Part shown: positions 8,589-17,555 of the stretch, in pieces
Numbering within the stretch: the first letter of the stretch is position 1
Layout: the number at the start of each line of letters is the position of its first letter
Assembly (NCBI RefSeq): GCF_017948265.1
Contig: NZ_CP072852.1
Coordinates: forward strand, 62,001-126,000
Direction: 5' to 3'
From: Rhodoferax sp. PAMC 29310
GTDB lineage: Bacteria > Pseudomonadota > Gammaproteobacteria > Burkholderiales > Burkholderiaceae_C
DNA length: 64,000 bases
The notes under the pieces: generated by a model
What the model was told of the DNA's origin: nothing
Seen by the model: only the letters and a program-made list of their open reading frames with translations
The model's database searches: none
Made by a program: the position numbers and the translations under genes

Positions 8589-9821
8589 ATGCAAACACTT
8601 ACCCATTCCTCCATTGACTCCCCTCGTATGCGGCGGGCAGGGCGCGATCTGTTGTCTTTGGCGCTGATGGACGCGCGCAACCACTCCCTATATTTGTTGT
8701 CTTTTTTTGAGCGCGCGCTGGCCTCGGATGACTTCGCGGTCCCCATGTTGGCTGAGCTCAATCCGCCACTTTGGGAGTTGGGTCACATCGGGTGGTTTCA
8801 GGAGGCTTGGGTGGCGCGCAATTTGACCCGCCATCTGGGGCGCCAATCCAATGGTTCGGCCCCCCGTTTGGCGTCCGTCGAGGTCAATGCCGACCGTTGG
8901 TGGGACTCGTCATTGGTCGCTCATGACACCCGGTGGTCATTGGATTTGCCAGACTTGGCGCAGACCAAGGCCTATTTGCTTGAAACTTTAGAGTGCACGC
9001 TGGAGTTGCTGGAAAAGGCGCCAGACACCGACGAAGCCCTGTACTTCTACCGGCTGGCGCTGTTTCATGAAGACATGCACGCTGAAGCCCTGATCCGCAT
9101 GGCTCAGACGCTGAACCTCCCTTTGGATATCAGCCGCCCTGGACCTGGCATATTGCGGGAGGCGATGTTGCTGCCTGCAACCCGGTGGTCCCTGGGCTTG
9201 ACAGGTCAGGACGGGTTTAGCTTTGACAATGAGCGACCCGCGCACGAGGTGTCCGTCCCGGAATTCGAAATTGATGCCCAAGCGGTGACTTGGGCCCAAT
9301 TCGTTGAGTTTGTGGACGACGGGGGTTATGACCGTTCCGAGTTTTGGCACCCCAGGGGCTGGCGCTTTGTTCAAGCGGGGGAGCGGCGTGCGCCCCGCTA
9401 TGTGGAACAGATTGGCGTGGCCAGTGGCGCCGTCATGCAAACCTGTTTTGGTACTCCGCATCGAATGTTGGGTTCCCAACCAGCGATGCACCTGAGTTGG
9501 TGGGAGGCGGATGCATGGTGCCGGTGGGCCGGGCGGCGCTTGCCCGCCGAGGTTGAATGGGAAATAGCGGCACACACGGCTGCAGGACGCGGCTTTCGCT
9601 GGGGCGAGGTCTGGGAATGGATGGGCACGTCATTTCGGGGTTACCCCGGGTTTGAGGCAGACCCCTATCGTGATTATTCGGAGCCCTGGTTTGAGACGCA
9701 CAAGGTTTTGCGAGGCGCATCTTTCGCCACCCGGGCCCGCATGAAGCACCCCAAATACCGCAATTACGCCTTGCCTGCCAGGGACGACTTGTTTGCCGGG
9801 TTCAGGTCTTGCGCGGTTTAG
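8589..9821 (+). CDS. EgtB/SenA-family non-heme iron C-S or C-Se bond-forming enzyme
   Basis: About 410 residues: an N-terminal DinB-like domain and a C-terminal formylglycine-generating/sulfatase-modifying fold. The iron ligands are recognisable as H in ELGHIGWFQE and HEDMH further on. The family includes EgtB (ergothioneine) and SenA (selenoneine synthase, which joins selenosugar to trimethylhistidine). I lean to SenA because related Burkholderiales proteins are of that type, but no senB, senC or egtD is nearby to settle it. I prefer the ATG at 8589 (AGGA 8 bases upstream); ATG 8571 or TTG 8553 are alternatives. Its stop overlaps the convergent DUF779 gene by 4 bases. Confidence 0.75.
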   Translation: MQTLTHSSIDSPRMRRAGRDLLSLALMDARNHSLYLLSFFERALASDDFAVPMLAELNPPLWELGHIGWFQEAWVARNLTRHLGRQSNGSAPRLASVEVNADRWWDSSLVAHDTRWSLDLPDLAQTKAYLLETLECTLELLEKAPDTDEALYFYRLALFHEDMHAEALIRMAQTLNLPLDISRPGPGILREAMLLPATRWSLGLTGQDGFSFDNERPAHEVSVPEFEIDAQAVTWAQFVEFVDDGGYDRSEFWHPRGWRFVQAGERRAPRYVEQIGVASGAVMQTCFGTPHRMLGSQPAMHLSWWEADAWCRWAGRRLPAEVEWEIAAHTAAGRGFRWGEVWEWMGTSFRGYPGFEADPYRDYSEPWFETHKVLRGASFATRARMKHPKYRNYALPARDDLFAGFRSCAV

Positions 9822-10183
9822 GAGGCTGACAGGCCCAACTCTCCCATCTCTGCTTCGGTGAAGAGTCTCGATCGGGTGTGAAAGGCCTTGCCCTCAGGAC
9901 CCTCCAATGAAAACGTGCCGCCATGGCCGTCAATCACGTCGATGATGAGTTGGGTGTGTTTCCACGTCTCGTATTGCGATGTACTGATGAAGAACTGGGC
10001 TCCGCCGATTTCACCCAGAAACACATCGCCCGCACCCATTGTGATCTCGCCTGGCAGGTAGCAATTGGCTGCACTGTTGTCACAGCAGCCTCCGCTTTGA
10101 TGAAACATGACGGTGCCATGTTTCTTCTGTAAAAACTCAACAAGCTCAAGTGCTGCTTGCGTGGCCACCACTTTTTCAACCAT
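9818..10183 (-). CDS. DUF779 family protein, aldehyde dehydrogenase partner
   Basis: A 121-residue protein with the family hallmarks MFHQSGGCCDNSA and DVFLGEIGGAQFFIS. DUF779 genes are commonly found directly behind aldehyde dehydrogenases of the AcoD/ExaC type, as here; the biochemical role is not established. The vicinal Cys pair suggests metal or thiol chemistry. It lies about 70 bases downstream of the dehydrogenase on the same strand, so the two are likely co-transcribed from the sigma-54 promoter near 11840. Confidence 0.85.
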   Translation of the reverse strand: MVEKVVATQAALELVEFLQKKHGTVMFHQSGGCCDNSAANCYLPGEITMGAGDVFLGEIGGAQFFISTSQYETWKHTQLIIDVIDGHGGTFSLEGPEGKAFHTRSRLFTEAEMGELGLSAS

Positions 10184-10252
10184 TTGTTTCTCCTTGAAAA
10201 AAGGAGCAGTCGCCTGCCCCTTTGGGATCGAATTTGGTTCAATGGGCCGAGA

Positions 10253-11773
10253 TCAGAAGAATCCCAGCTTGCTTTCGCTGTAGCTGACCAATAGATTTTT
10301 GGTTTGCTGGTAATGGCTCAACATCATCTTGTGATTTTCGCGGCCCACGCCGGATTCCTTGTAGCCACCAAAAGCGGCGTGCGCGGGGTAGGCGTGGTAA
10401 CAGTTGGTCCAGACGCGTCCGGCCTTGATGGCGCGACCCATGCGGTAGGCCACATTGCCATTTCGGCTCCACACGCCGGCGCCCAAGCCGTACAGAGTGT
10501 CGTTGGCCAGTGCAAGCGCCTCGGCTTCATCTTTGAAGGTTGTGACCGCCAACACAGGTCCAAAAATCTCTTCCTGGAAGATGCGCATTTTGTTGTGACC
10601 CTTGAACAGGGTGGGCTTGACGTAATAGCCGCCTGCCAGATCGCCTTCCAGGTGCGCCTGCTCCCCGCCTATCAAGACCTCTGCACCTTCCTGGCGACCC
10701 AGATCAAGGTAGGACATGATCTTGGTCAGCTGCTCTTTGGATGCCTGCGCACCCATCATGGTGTCGGTATCCAGCGGGTTGCCTTGCACAATGGCGGCCA
10801 CACGCTTGAGCACGCGTTCCATGAAACGGTCGTAAATGGATTCCTGAATCAGTGCGCGGGACGGGCAGGTGCAAACCTCGCCTTGGTTAAAGGCAAACAA
10901 CACCATGCCTTCAATGGCTTTGTCCAGAAAGCTGTCGTCTTTGTCCATGACGTCCGCAAAGAAGATGTTGGGCGACTTGCCGCCCAGCTCCAGCGTGGCC
11001 GGGATCAGGTTGTTGGCGGCGGCCTGTGCAATCACGCGCCCTGTGCTGGTAGAGCCGGTGAACGCAATTTTGGCAATGCGCTTGCTGGTGGCCAACGGCA
11101 TTCCAGCTTCGCGGCCATAACCGTTCACGATGTTGAGCACGCCGGGCGGGAGCAGGTCGGCAATCAATTCCGCAAGAATCAACAGGCTGATGGGGGTGGA
11201 CTCGGCGGGCTTGAGCACCACGCAGTTGCCCGCGCCAATGGCGGGTGCCAATTTCCAGGCGGCCATCAGGATGGGGAAGTTCCAGGGAATGATCTGGTCG
11301 ACAACGCCCAAGGGTTCCTGAAAGTGGTAGGCGACAGTGTCGCCATCCAGATCACTCAAGCCGCCTTCCTGTGCTCGCACACAACCCGCAAAGTAGCGAA
11401 AGTGGTCCACGGCCAGGGGAATGTCAGCATTTATGGTTTCGCGAATCGGCTTGCCGTTGTCTATGGTCTCGGCATAGGCCAGCATTTCGATATTGGCTTC
11501 GATGCGATCAGCGATTTTGTTCAGAATGTTGGCACGCGCCGTTGGCGTGGTGCGACCCCAGGCGTCTGCTGCCGCGTGGGCGGCGTCGAGGGCCAGCTCA
11601 ATGTCTTCGGCGCCCGAGCGGGCGGCCTGTGAGTAGGGCTTGCCGTTGATGGGCGTGATGACATCAAAGTACTCGCCCTTGACCGGGGCCACGAATTTCC
11701 CGCCAATGAAGTTGTCGTATTTGGGTTTGAAAATCACTTTGGCGCCGGCAGTGCCGGGTGCTGCGTAAATCAT
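10253..11773 (-). CDS. NAD-dependent aldehyde dehydrogenase, AcoD/ExaC type
   Basis: The 506-residue enzyme oxidises aldehydes to carboxylic acids with NAD(P). The general-base glutamate is in LELGGKSPN (near residue 266) and the catalytic cysteine in [12 protein letters not shown] (near 301). [16 protein letters not shown] and FTGSTSTGR are the coenzyme-binding segments. The EVCTCPSR form is typical of acetaldehyde dehydrogenases of the AcoD/ExaC/AldB group. Its context, with DUF779 behind it and a divergent AcoR-like activator, fits ethanol, acetoin or acetaldehyde metabolism. The exact substrate is inferred. Confidence 0.92.
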   Translation of the reverse strand: MIYAAPGTAGAKVIFKPKYDNFIGGKFVAPVKGEYFDVITPINGKPYSQAARSGAEDIELALDAAHAAADAWGRTTPTARANILNKIADRIEANIEMLAYAETIDNGKPIRETINADIPLAVDHFRYFAGCVRAQEGGLSDLDGDTVAYHFQEPLGVVDQIIPWNFPILMAAWKLAPAIGAGNCVVLKPAESTPISLLILAELIADLLPPGVLNIVNGYGREAGMPLATSKRIAKIAFTGSTSTGRVIAQAAANNLIPATLELGGKSPNIFFADVMDKDDSFLDKAIEGMVLFAFNQGEVCTCPSRALIQESIYDRFMERVLKRVAAIVQGNPLDTDTMMGAQASKEQLTKIMSYLDLGRQEGAEVLIGGEQAHLEGDLAGGYYVKPTLFKGHNKMRIFQEEIFGPVLAVTTFKDEAEALALANDTLYGLGAGVWSRNGNVAYRMGRAIKAGRVWTNCYHAYPAHAAFGGYKESGVGRENHKMMLSHYQQTKNLLVSYSESKLGFF

Positions 11774-11830
11774 GGTGTGTCCTCGAATTGGTCTTGGGTG
11801 GTGAATTGCCGTTGCGGGCCATGATTTGTA

Positions 11831-11847
11831 TCAAGTCCCGTGCCAAG
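11831..11847 (-). promoter_or_regulatory. Putative sigma-54 promoter of the aldehyde dehydrogenase
   Basis: The minus strand reads TTGGCACGGGACTTGAT. GG and the -12 position are 10 bases apart, as required, and TGGCACG matches the -24 consensus. The -12 element has GA instead of GC, so it may be weak. It lies about 60 bases upstream of the start codon, and the divergent gene is a sigma-54 activator. Confidence 0.6.
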
Positions 11848-11927
11848 TACCAGGCGGTTCGCTATGTTGTTGATTTCAAAAGAGTTTGAAAATTGGACTC
11901 GGTACTTTCCCTAGGCAGTTGCTGTGT

Positions 11928-11957
11928 TCCAAAACGTGACACCTGTTGCGTTGTGGA
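11928..11957. promoter_or_regulatory. Putative upstream activator site
   Basis: TCCAAAACG and CGTTGTGGA are inverted (8 of 9 match) with a 12-base spacer. The site is about 85-110 bases upstream of the sigma-54 promoter, a normal place for an enhancer-binding protein. It lies between the two divergent genes. Confidence 0.5.
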
Positions 11958-12078
11958 GCGTCCACTCAGACCCATTGGCTATGTAGAAAACTTCCGATGG
12001 CCGAGTTACTCACAGCTAGGTACCATGTGCCTAGAGACCTCTAAAGCGTGAGCCTAAAAAACTGGTCCAGGAGACAAC

Positions 12079-13818
12079 GTGCAACCTTCATTTCCCGAAG
12101 CCGCCTTGCGACAGGCGCGACTGCAACTCATAGAGCATGGAGACTGTGCGAGCAATGGGCTGGATGACCGGCTGGTGCGTTCCTGGCAGCGCAGCCTCGC
12201 TGCAGGGCTACTGCCCGCGGGACGTCCGGTAGATACGCCTCACTCCAGTGGCAATGCCTTGCGCCAGACCATGGCGTCGAATCACGAGTTATTGGCCCAC
12301 TCCCGCCCCGTGATGGCCTACTTGTACGAGCAGGTTCGCCATGCGCAAGGCATGGTCGTGCTGGCCGACCAGCATGGCACCCTGATCCACACCATGGGGC
12401 ATGTCGATTTTCTTGGCAAGGCAGACCAGGTGGCGCTCAGCTGTGGCGCGTCCTGGCACGAAGGCCACCGGGGCACCAACGCCATTGGCACGGCGCTGGC
12501 AGAAACGAGTGGGGTGGCGATTCACGGTGCCGAGCACTTTTTTGAGCGCAACAGTTTCCTCACCTGCACGGCCGCGCCCATCATGTCGGCGCGTGGAGAG
12601 TTGTTAGGCATTCTGGATATTTCAGGAGATCAGCGGGGAGGGCATCCGCACACCCTTGGGCTGGTCAACACCGCGGCCAATATGATCGAAAACCGCTTGG
12701 TCATTGCCAGTTGCAAGCGCGACATTCGACTGCACTTGCATCCGCAGCTGGAAGGCATTGGCACGGTCGCCGAGGGCATTGTGGCGCTTTCCGACGACGG
12801 TTGGCTGGTAGGGGCGAACCGCAACGCGCTGGCCATGTTGCAGTTGAGTGCTGGCGACCTCAATGCCTTGCCCCTGAGTCGACTGGTGGACGTGGCGCTG
12901 GAGGAGTTGTTGACGCGTCACCGCCGGCGACCGGGGCAGCCCACCCAGATTCGGCTGCGTGATGGCAGCGTTTTGTTTGCCCAGGTTTATGCGAATTTGT
13001 CGACCGTGTCGGCGACGTCGCCAAAGGCTGCTGCAACGGCAACTCGCCATGCCGATGCCCTTTGCAAATTTGACACCGGTGACCGTTTGTGGCGTGTTGC
13101 TGCGGACAAGGTCAGGCGGGTATTGGACAAACCCATCCCTGTTTTGATCCAGGGTGCATCCGGCGTAGGAAAAGAACTTTTTGCGCGCGCAGCCCATGAC
13201 GCGGGCCCTCGCCGCGACAAACCCTTTGTGGCCATCAATTGCGCCGCCTTGCCCGAACATTTGATTGAGGCGGAGTTATTTGGCTACGCCCCAGGAGCCT
13301 TCACGGGCGCACTGCGGGAAGGCAGTTTGGGCCGGCTGCGTGAGGCCGATGGCGGCACATTGTTCTTGGACGAAATTGGCGATATGCCCTTGGCCATGCA
13401 AACCCGCCTGCTGCGTGTGCTGCAGGAGCGACGGGTGACGCCTGTTGGCGGCGGGCACTCGGTTGCCGTTGATTTCGCCTTGGTATGCGCCACCCATTTC
13501 AAACTGCGGGAAGATGCTGAGCAGGGGCGCTTTCGCAGTGATCTGTATTACCGAATCAATGGGCTGACCGTGCAACTGCCTGCCTTGCGTGAACGCAGCG
13601 ACTTTGCGGCGTTGACAGCGCAAATGCTGGGAAGCTTCAATCCGGGCCGCGAAATTCAATTGGCGCCCGCGTTACACCAGCGTCTCAGTGAATACGATTG
13701 GCCGGGGAATCTGCGTCAGTACGCCAACGTGTTGCGCACCGCCAGCGCCATGCTGGACACCCACGACGAATGGATCGACGAGGTGCACTTGCCTGACGAC
13801 ATGATCGAGGCGCTTTAG
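12079..13818 (+). CDS. AcoR-like sigma-54 activator, interrupted by an in-frame TAG before its HTH
   Basis: 579 residues, GTG start with CCAGGAGA just upstream. Order: an N-terminal AcoR-type segment with RSWQRSLAAG; a GAF sensor domain around GASWHEGHRGTNAIGTAL; a PAS-like stretch; then the sigma-54 AAA+ domain with Walker A GASGVGKE, the sigma-54 contact loop GAFTGA and Walker B GTLFLDEIGDM. The frame stops at TAG (13816-13818), but the same frame continues for 62 codons encoding a complete Fis-type HTH. Read through, the protein would be about 642 residues, the normal AcoR size. It probably activates the divergent aldehyde dehydrogenase operon. Without the HTH it could not bind DNA specifically. 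Confidence 0.85.
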   Translation: MQPSFPEAALRQARLQLIEHGDCASNGLDDRLVRSWQRSLAAGLLPAGRPVDTPHSSGNALRQTMASNHELLAHSRPVMAYLYEQVRHAQGMVVLADQHGTLIHTMGHVDFLGKADQVALSCGASWHEGHRGTNAIGTALAETSGVAIHGAEHFFERNSFLTCTAAPIMSARGELLGILDISGDQRGGHPHTLGLVNTAANMIENRLVIASCKRDIRLHLHPQLEGIGTVAEGIVALSDDGWLVGANRNALAMLQLSAGDLNALPLSRLVDVALEELLTRHRRRPGQPTQIRLRDGSVLFAQVYANLSTVSATSPKAAATATRHADALCKFDTGDRLWRVAADKVRRVLDKPIPVLIQGASGVGKELFARAAHDAGPRRDKPFVAINCAALPEHLIEAELFGYAPGAFTGALREGSLGRLREADGGTLFLDEIGDMPLAMQTRLLRVLQERRVTPVGGGHSVAVDFALVCATHFKLREDAEQGRFRSDLYYRINGLTVQLPALRERSDFAALTAQMLGSFNPGREIQLAPALHQRLSEYDWPGNLRQYANVLRTASAMLDTHDEWIDEVHLPDDMIEAL

Positions 13819-14007
13819 TCGTCAAATGACATGCCTTTGTCCGCCCAACGTGTCGCCGCACCTCAGAATTTGGACGCCTTGTCGCGGCAAGCCATTCAAC
13901 AAGCTTTGCTGCACAGCACCGGCAACATCTCTCAAGCGGCCCGCCAACTGGGCATCAGCCGGCAAACGCTTTACCGCAAAATCAAAGAGCAGGCAGCGCT
14001 TCAATAA
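13819..14007 (+). pseudogene. Detached Fis-type HTH of the AcoR-like activator
   Basis: This is in the same frame as the preceding gene, after its TAG stop. It encodes 62 residues ending at TAA 14005-14007, with QQALLHSTGNISQAARQLG and ISRQTLYRKIKE, a clear Fis-family DNA-binding domain. An ATG at 13831 could start it separately, but no good ribosome site is seen. Its last 26 bases overlap the end of the convergent ModE-like gene. Confidence 0.8.
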
Positions 14008-15118
14008 GCTGTTTTTGTTGGCGGTAGTCCCACCAGGGAAGCACCCGCCTCAACGACAAAACTTCGCCACTTTGCAGGGGTGACTGGCCCGCCATACGGG
14101 CCACTTCGGCCTGCCATTCCGGCGTTTTCAGGAGTTTCAGCAAGGCCTCGATGCCGGGTTGCTTCAATGCCGACTTAAGACATACCAGGTGGTAACGCTC
14201 CTGCGCCAGGGGCACAAAGTCCAACCCGGCGCGCTCAGCGGCAGCCGCAATGCCCAGACCCGTGTCACGCTGGCCCGAGGCCACGGCATGAGCCACGGCG
14301 GCATGAGACGGCTCGCTATGGTCGTAGCCCTTGATGGCCTGTGCGCTGACCTCGGTTTGGCTCAATAGCTCGTCCAGCACCACACGGGTGCCCGTGCCTA
14401 GGGCGCGGTTGGCGTAACGTGCTTCACGCTTGGCCACGTCCTGCAAGGAGTGAAGGTTCAAGGGGTTTCCCTTGTGCACCATCAGGCCTTGGGTGCGCTG
14501 GGAAAAACCGATGATTTTGTGCAAGCCCGGTTGAAGCAATGGCTTGTAGGTGCGTTCCGTGAGCGTTTTTCTGACCGTGTTTTGGAGGGTATGAAAACCC
14601 GCCATCACGCACCGTCCCTCGTTGAGCGCGCGGATGGCGTCCACACTGCCGGTAAAGCGAATGTCCAGGTGAAGTTGCGTGGCACCCGCCACCCGACCCG
14701 GCTGCAAGGCGTGCTCGCGCAAGGCAGAAAGGGCGTCGTCGTGGCTGGCGTACAAGGTGACCACGTGGACGGCGTCGTCAAAGGCCTGGGCAAAACTGCG
14801 CTCCAGCTCCCCACGCAAAGCCTCAATTTGTGGAGCCAGCCTGGCCTGTGCCTGGCGCTCCGCCCACATCAGCTTGGCGCCAAATTCGCTCAGGCGGGCA
14901 GACTGACCTTTCTCCCACACCAGCAACTCATGGCCAAGCTCACCTTCCCAGCGCTTCAGTTCACCCCAAACATGGCGATAGGACAAACCCAGCGCCCGCG
15001 CCCCGCCTGAAATAGACCCTTGCGTGCTGACGGCTTGTAGCAAGTCAATCAAAGGGTTGCGCACCTGCGCCGGGCTGCTGTCACGCGAGAGGGTGTAGTG
15101 GAGTTGAAGCCTATGCAC
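13982..15118 (-). CDS. ModE-like HTH regulator with C-terminal solute-binding-like domain
   Basis: 378 residues with a GTG start. The N-terminal 110 residues are a ModE/LysR-type winged helix (QGSISGGARALGLSYRHVWG). The rest resembles a periplasmic binding-protein fold used as a ligand sensor, with LDIRFTGSVDAIRALNEGRC and later RALGTGTRVVLDELL. The gene diverges from tupBCA with only about 30 bases between start codons, so it probably senses tungstate or molybdate, or a derived cofactor, and controls tup. The sensor differs from the classic E. coli ModE, which uses MOP/TOBE domains. The ligand is inferred. Confidence 0.8.
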   Translation of the reverse strand: MHRLQLHYTLSRDSSPAQVRNPLIDLLQAVSTQGSISGGARALGLSYRHVWGELKRWEGELGHELLVWEKGQSARLSEFGAKLMWAERQAQARLAPQIEALRGELERSFAQAFDDAVHVVTLYASHDDALSALREHALQPGRVAGATQLHLDIRFTGSVDAIRALNEGRCVMAGFHTLQNTVRKTLTERTYKPLLQPGLHKIIGFSQRTQGLMVHKGNPLNLHSLQDVAKREARYANRALGTGTRVVLDELLSQTEVSAQAIKGYDHSEPSHAAVAHAVASGQRDTGLGIAAAAERAGLDFVPLAQERYHLVCLKSALKQPGIEALLKLLKTPEWQAEVARMAGQSPLQSGEVLSLRRVLPWWDYRQQKQLIEALPAL

Positions 15119-15147
15119 GTTGGTTCATATCGCCGGAAGTGAGTTCG

Positions 15148-15957
15148 ATGGCTACGATACCGCAACTTATGAATTCCTTGACCGATAGCGTGGTGGCCGC
15201 GCTTCAACTCATTGCGTCGCTGGATGCGGGCCTGCTGGCCATCGTCGGCCGGTCGCTGGCCGTTAGTGCGACGGCCTGCTTGCTCGCCTGCGTGCTCGGC
15301 TTGGGGCTGGGCGCCTGGCTTGGTGTGGCCCGTTTTCCAGGCCGGGGCGCGGTGCAGGCGCTGTTGAACACGTTTTTGGCTGTGCCCTCGGTGGTGGTCG
15401 GTCTGGTGGTTTATTTGTTGTTGTCCCGCACCGGGCCGCTGGGTTTTTTGGGGTGGTTGTTTTCCTTCCAGGCCATGGTGCTTGCGCAAGCCTTGCTGGT
15501 CTTGCCGGTGGTGACGGCGCTAACGCGGCAGGCTGTTGAAGATGCAGAAAATACCCATGGCGAGCAACTCCGCTCCTTGGGCGCGCGACCCATGTTGCGC
15601 AGCTTGTTGCTGGCTTGGGATGAGCGCTACGCCATGCTGACCGTTGTCATTGCGTCGTTTGGCAGGGCGATCTCCGAGGTGGGTGCGGTGATGATTGTGG
15701 GCGGTAATATTGATGGTTTTACTCGCGTGATGACCACCGCCATTGCCCTCGAAACCAGCAAAGGCGATTTGCCGCTGGCCTTGGGCTTGGGGCTGGTGTT
15801 GCTGGGGGTAGTACTGTTTTTGAACGCGCTGATTTCCGTCTTACGGTACTGGCGCGAGCGCTCTGAATACGCTGAACGTCCGGGCGTGTCCCTAGGTGCC
15901 ACTTACGTCAAGCCGGAGGCTTCTGCCCCCCGGTCAGTCATGGAGAGCTCGTCGTGA
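15148..15957 (+). CDS. tupB: Tungstate ABC transporter permease
   Basis: About 269 residues with five or more membrane spans. It carries the permease EAA-type loop around DAENTHGEQLRSLGARPM and the conserved GRAISEVGAVMIVGGNI of tungstate/molybdate permeases. I chose the ATG at 15148 because GGAAGTGAG precedes it at good distance; GTG 15139 overlaps that site. It overlaps tupC by 4 bases, and the assignment to tungstate rests on tupA downstream. First gene of tupBCA. Confidence 0.88.
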   Translation: MATIPQLMNSLTDSVVAALQLIASLDAGLLAIVGRSLAVSATACLLACVLGLGLGAWLGVARFPGRGAVQALLNTFLAVPSVVVGLVVYLLLSRTGPLGFLGWLFSFQAMVLAQALLVLPVVTALTRQAVEDAENTHGEQLRSLGARPMLRSLLLAWDERYAMLTVVIASFGRAISEVGAVMIVGGNIDGFTRVMTTAIALETSKGDLPLALGLGLVLLGVVLFLNALISVLRYWRERSEYAERPGVSLGATYVKPEASAPRSVMESSS

Positions 15958-16673
15958 ATCCGGTCTGCCAGTTGACCTTAGCGTGCGTCCACTTCGGCCG
16001 GGCCGAGCGTGCCGTGCACGCGCTGACTGACGTGAGTTTGAGTATTCGCCCAGGAGAGCGCGTGGCCTTGGTGGGCGCCAATGGTTGTGGAAAAAGCACC
16101 TTGCTGCGGGTGTTGCATGGCTTGGCGTCGCCAAGTTCCGGGCGCATGACGCGAGATCCGCTAGCCCGCCAGGCCATGCTGTTCCAACGACCCCATTTGC
16201 TGCGCCTGTCCGTGCAAAGCAATATTGCACTGGGGCTTTGGCTGCGCGGCACGGCGTGGCGGGACGCCAAACCGTTGGCGCTGGCGGCGCTGGCCAAAGT
16301 GGGTTTGAGTGACCTAGCGTTGCGCCCGGCGCGCAAATTGTCAGGCGGGCAGCAGCAGCGTGTGGCCCTGGCCCAGGCCTGGGCACTCAGTCCGCAGGTG
16401 CTGTTTCTTGACGAGCCAACGGCCAGCTTGGACCCCCATGCCAAGCGGGATGTGGAGGCGTTGATTGAGTCGTTTGCCGATCAGTCCTCTGCCATGACCC
16501 TCGTGTTCGCCAGCCACAACCTTGGACAGGTCAAGCGCCTGGCTAGCCGGGTGATTTACCTGGAGCAGGGCCGGGTACTGGCGGACCTGCCCGTCAACGA
16601 TTTTTTCAGCGGGCCCTTGCTGCAAACGCATTACCCCGAAGCCCATTCATTTATCAAAGGTGAAACCGCATGA
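15954..16673 (+). CDS. tupC: Tungstate ABC transporter ATP-binding protein
   Basis: 239 residues with a GTG start overlapping the tupB stop (GTGA). Walker A GANGCGKST is near residue 40, the ABC signature LSGGQQQR near 127 and Walker B VLFLDEPTA near 148. It energises uptake through TupB. The stop overlaps the tupA start by 4 bases, so the three genes are translationally coupled. Confidence 0.92.
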   Translation: MNPVCQLTLACVHFGRAERAVHALTDVSLSIRPGERVALVGANGCGKSTLLRVLHGLASPSSGRMTRDPLARQAMLFQRPHLLRLSVQSNIALGLWLRGTAWRDAKPLALAALAKVGLSDLALRPARKLSGGQQQRVALAQAWALSPQVLFLDEPTASLDPHAKRDVEALIESFADQSSAMTLVFASHNLGQVKRLASRVIYLEQGRVLADLPVNDFFSGPLLQTHYPEAHSFIKGETA

Positions 16674-17515
16674 CCCAGAAGTTGCTATTTAAAAAATTCA
16701 AGTCTTTTAAGCCTCTGGCGTTAATGCAGTATGCGGTGGTAGCTACGTTTTTGATAGCGTATCCAGGCGTTCAGGCTCAGTCGGTTGTGGTGGCTTCAAC
16801 GACCTCTACCGAGCAGTCAGGCCTCTTTGGCTACCTGCTGCCTGAATTCAAGAAGGCCCAAGGGCTGGATGTGAAAGTGGTGGCCTTGGGCACCGGGCAG
16901 GCCCTGGACATGGGGCGCCGCGGAGATGCCGATGTGCTGTTTGTGCATGACCAGGTGGCCGAAGAAAAAATCGTGGCCGACGGGTTTGCGGTGAAGCGCT
17001 TTCCCGTGATGTACAACGACTTTGTTCTGGTCGGTCCGGCATCTGACCCCGCCAAGACGAGGGGCAACGATATTGTGGAAGCGCTCAAAAAAGTCGCCTC
17101 GACCAACCACGCATTCATCTCGCGCGGTGACAAGAGTGGCACCCATGCCGCGGAGCTGAGGTTTTGGAAGATGGCGGCCGTGCCGGACGCCAAGGGGTCA
17201 GGCTACAAAGAGTGTGGCTGCGGCATGGGTCCGGCACTGAACATAGCCTCCAGCACGGGGGCTTATGCGTTGACCGATCGGGGCACTTGGTTGAACTTCA
17301 AAAATAGGGGTGATTTGGCGGTGTTGGTGGAAGGGGACAAGCGCTTGTTCAACCAATACGGCGTGATGCTGGTCAACCCCACCAAGCACCCGCACGTGAA
17401 GGCGGCAGACGGCCAGAAGTTCATTGACTGGGTGGTTTCTCCCATCGGCCAAGCCGTGATCGCCAGTTACAAAATCGGTGGCGAGCAACTGTTCTTTCCG
17501 AACGCTGAGAGGTAG
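16670..17515 (+). CDS. tupA: Tungstate-binding periplasmic protein
   Basis: 281 residues. A signal peptide ending in GVQAQ is followed directly by VVVASTTSTEQSGLFGYLLP; the TTSTEQSGL motif is the oxyanion-binding signature of TupA. FISRGDKSGTHAAE and the later SSTGAYALTDRGTW are further family hallmarks. TupA binds tungstate with very high affinity and selects it over molybdate. It is the third gene here, whereas many tup operons begin with tupA. The sequence coding the first 30 residues coincides with a dispersed repeat (see 16683-16760). Confidence 0.92.
   Translation: MTQKLLFKKFKSFKPLALMQYAVVATFLIAYPGVQAQSVVVASTTSTEQSGLFGYLLPEFKKAQGLDVKVVALGTGQALDMGRRGDADVLFVHDQVAEEKIVADGFAVKRFPVMYNDFVLVGPASDPAKTRGNDIVEALKKVASTNHAFISRGDKSGTHAAELRFWKMAAVPDAKGSGYKECGCGMGPALNIASSTGAYALTDRGTWLNFKNRGDLAVLVEGDKRLFNQYGVMLVNPTKHPHVKAADGQKFIDWVVSPIGQAVIASYKIGGEQLFFPNAER
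16683..16760 (-). repeat. Dispersed repeat copy inside the tupA signal-peptide region
   Basis: On the minus strand this segment reads GCTATC, then GTAGCT, then GCCAGAGGCTTAAA. It has the same layout as the intergenic copy at 2298-2355. Here it forms the coding sequence of the TupA leader from about residue 5 to residue 30. Confidence 0.4.
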
Positions 17516-17555
17516 TCAATAAGGGTTCAATGAGTGTATGGGTCTTGTCCCGCTC

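Noticed and set aside
10304..11632. A 442-codon plus-strand frame opposite the aldehyde dehydrogenase
   Set aside because: It is a mirror of the dehydrogenase codons; the minus-strand protein has all catalytic residues.
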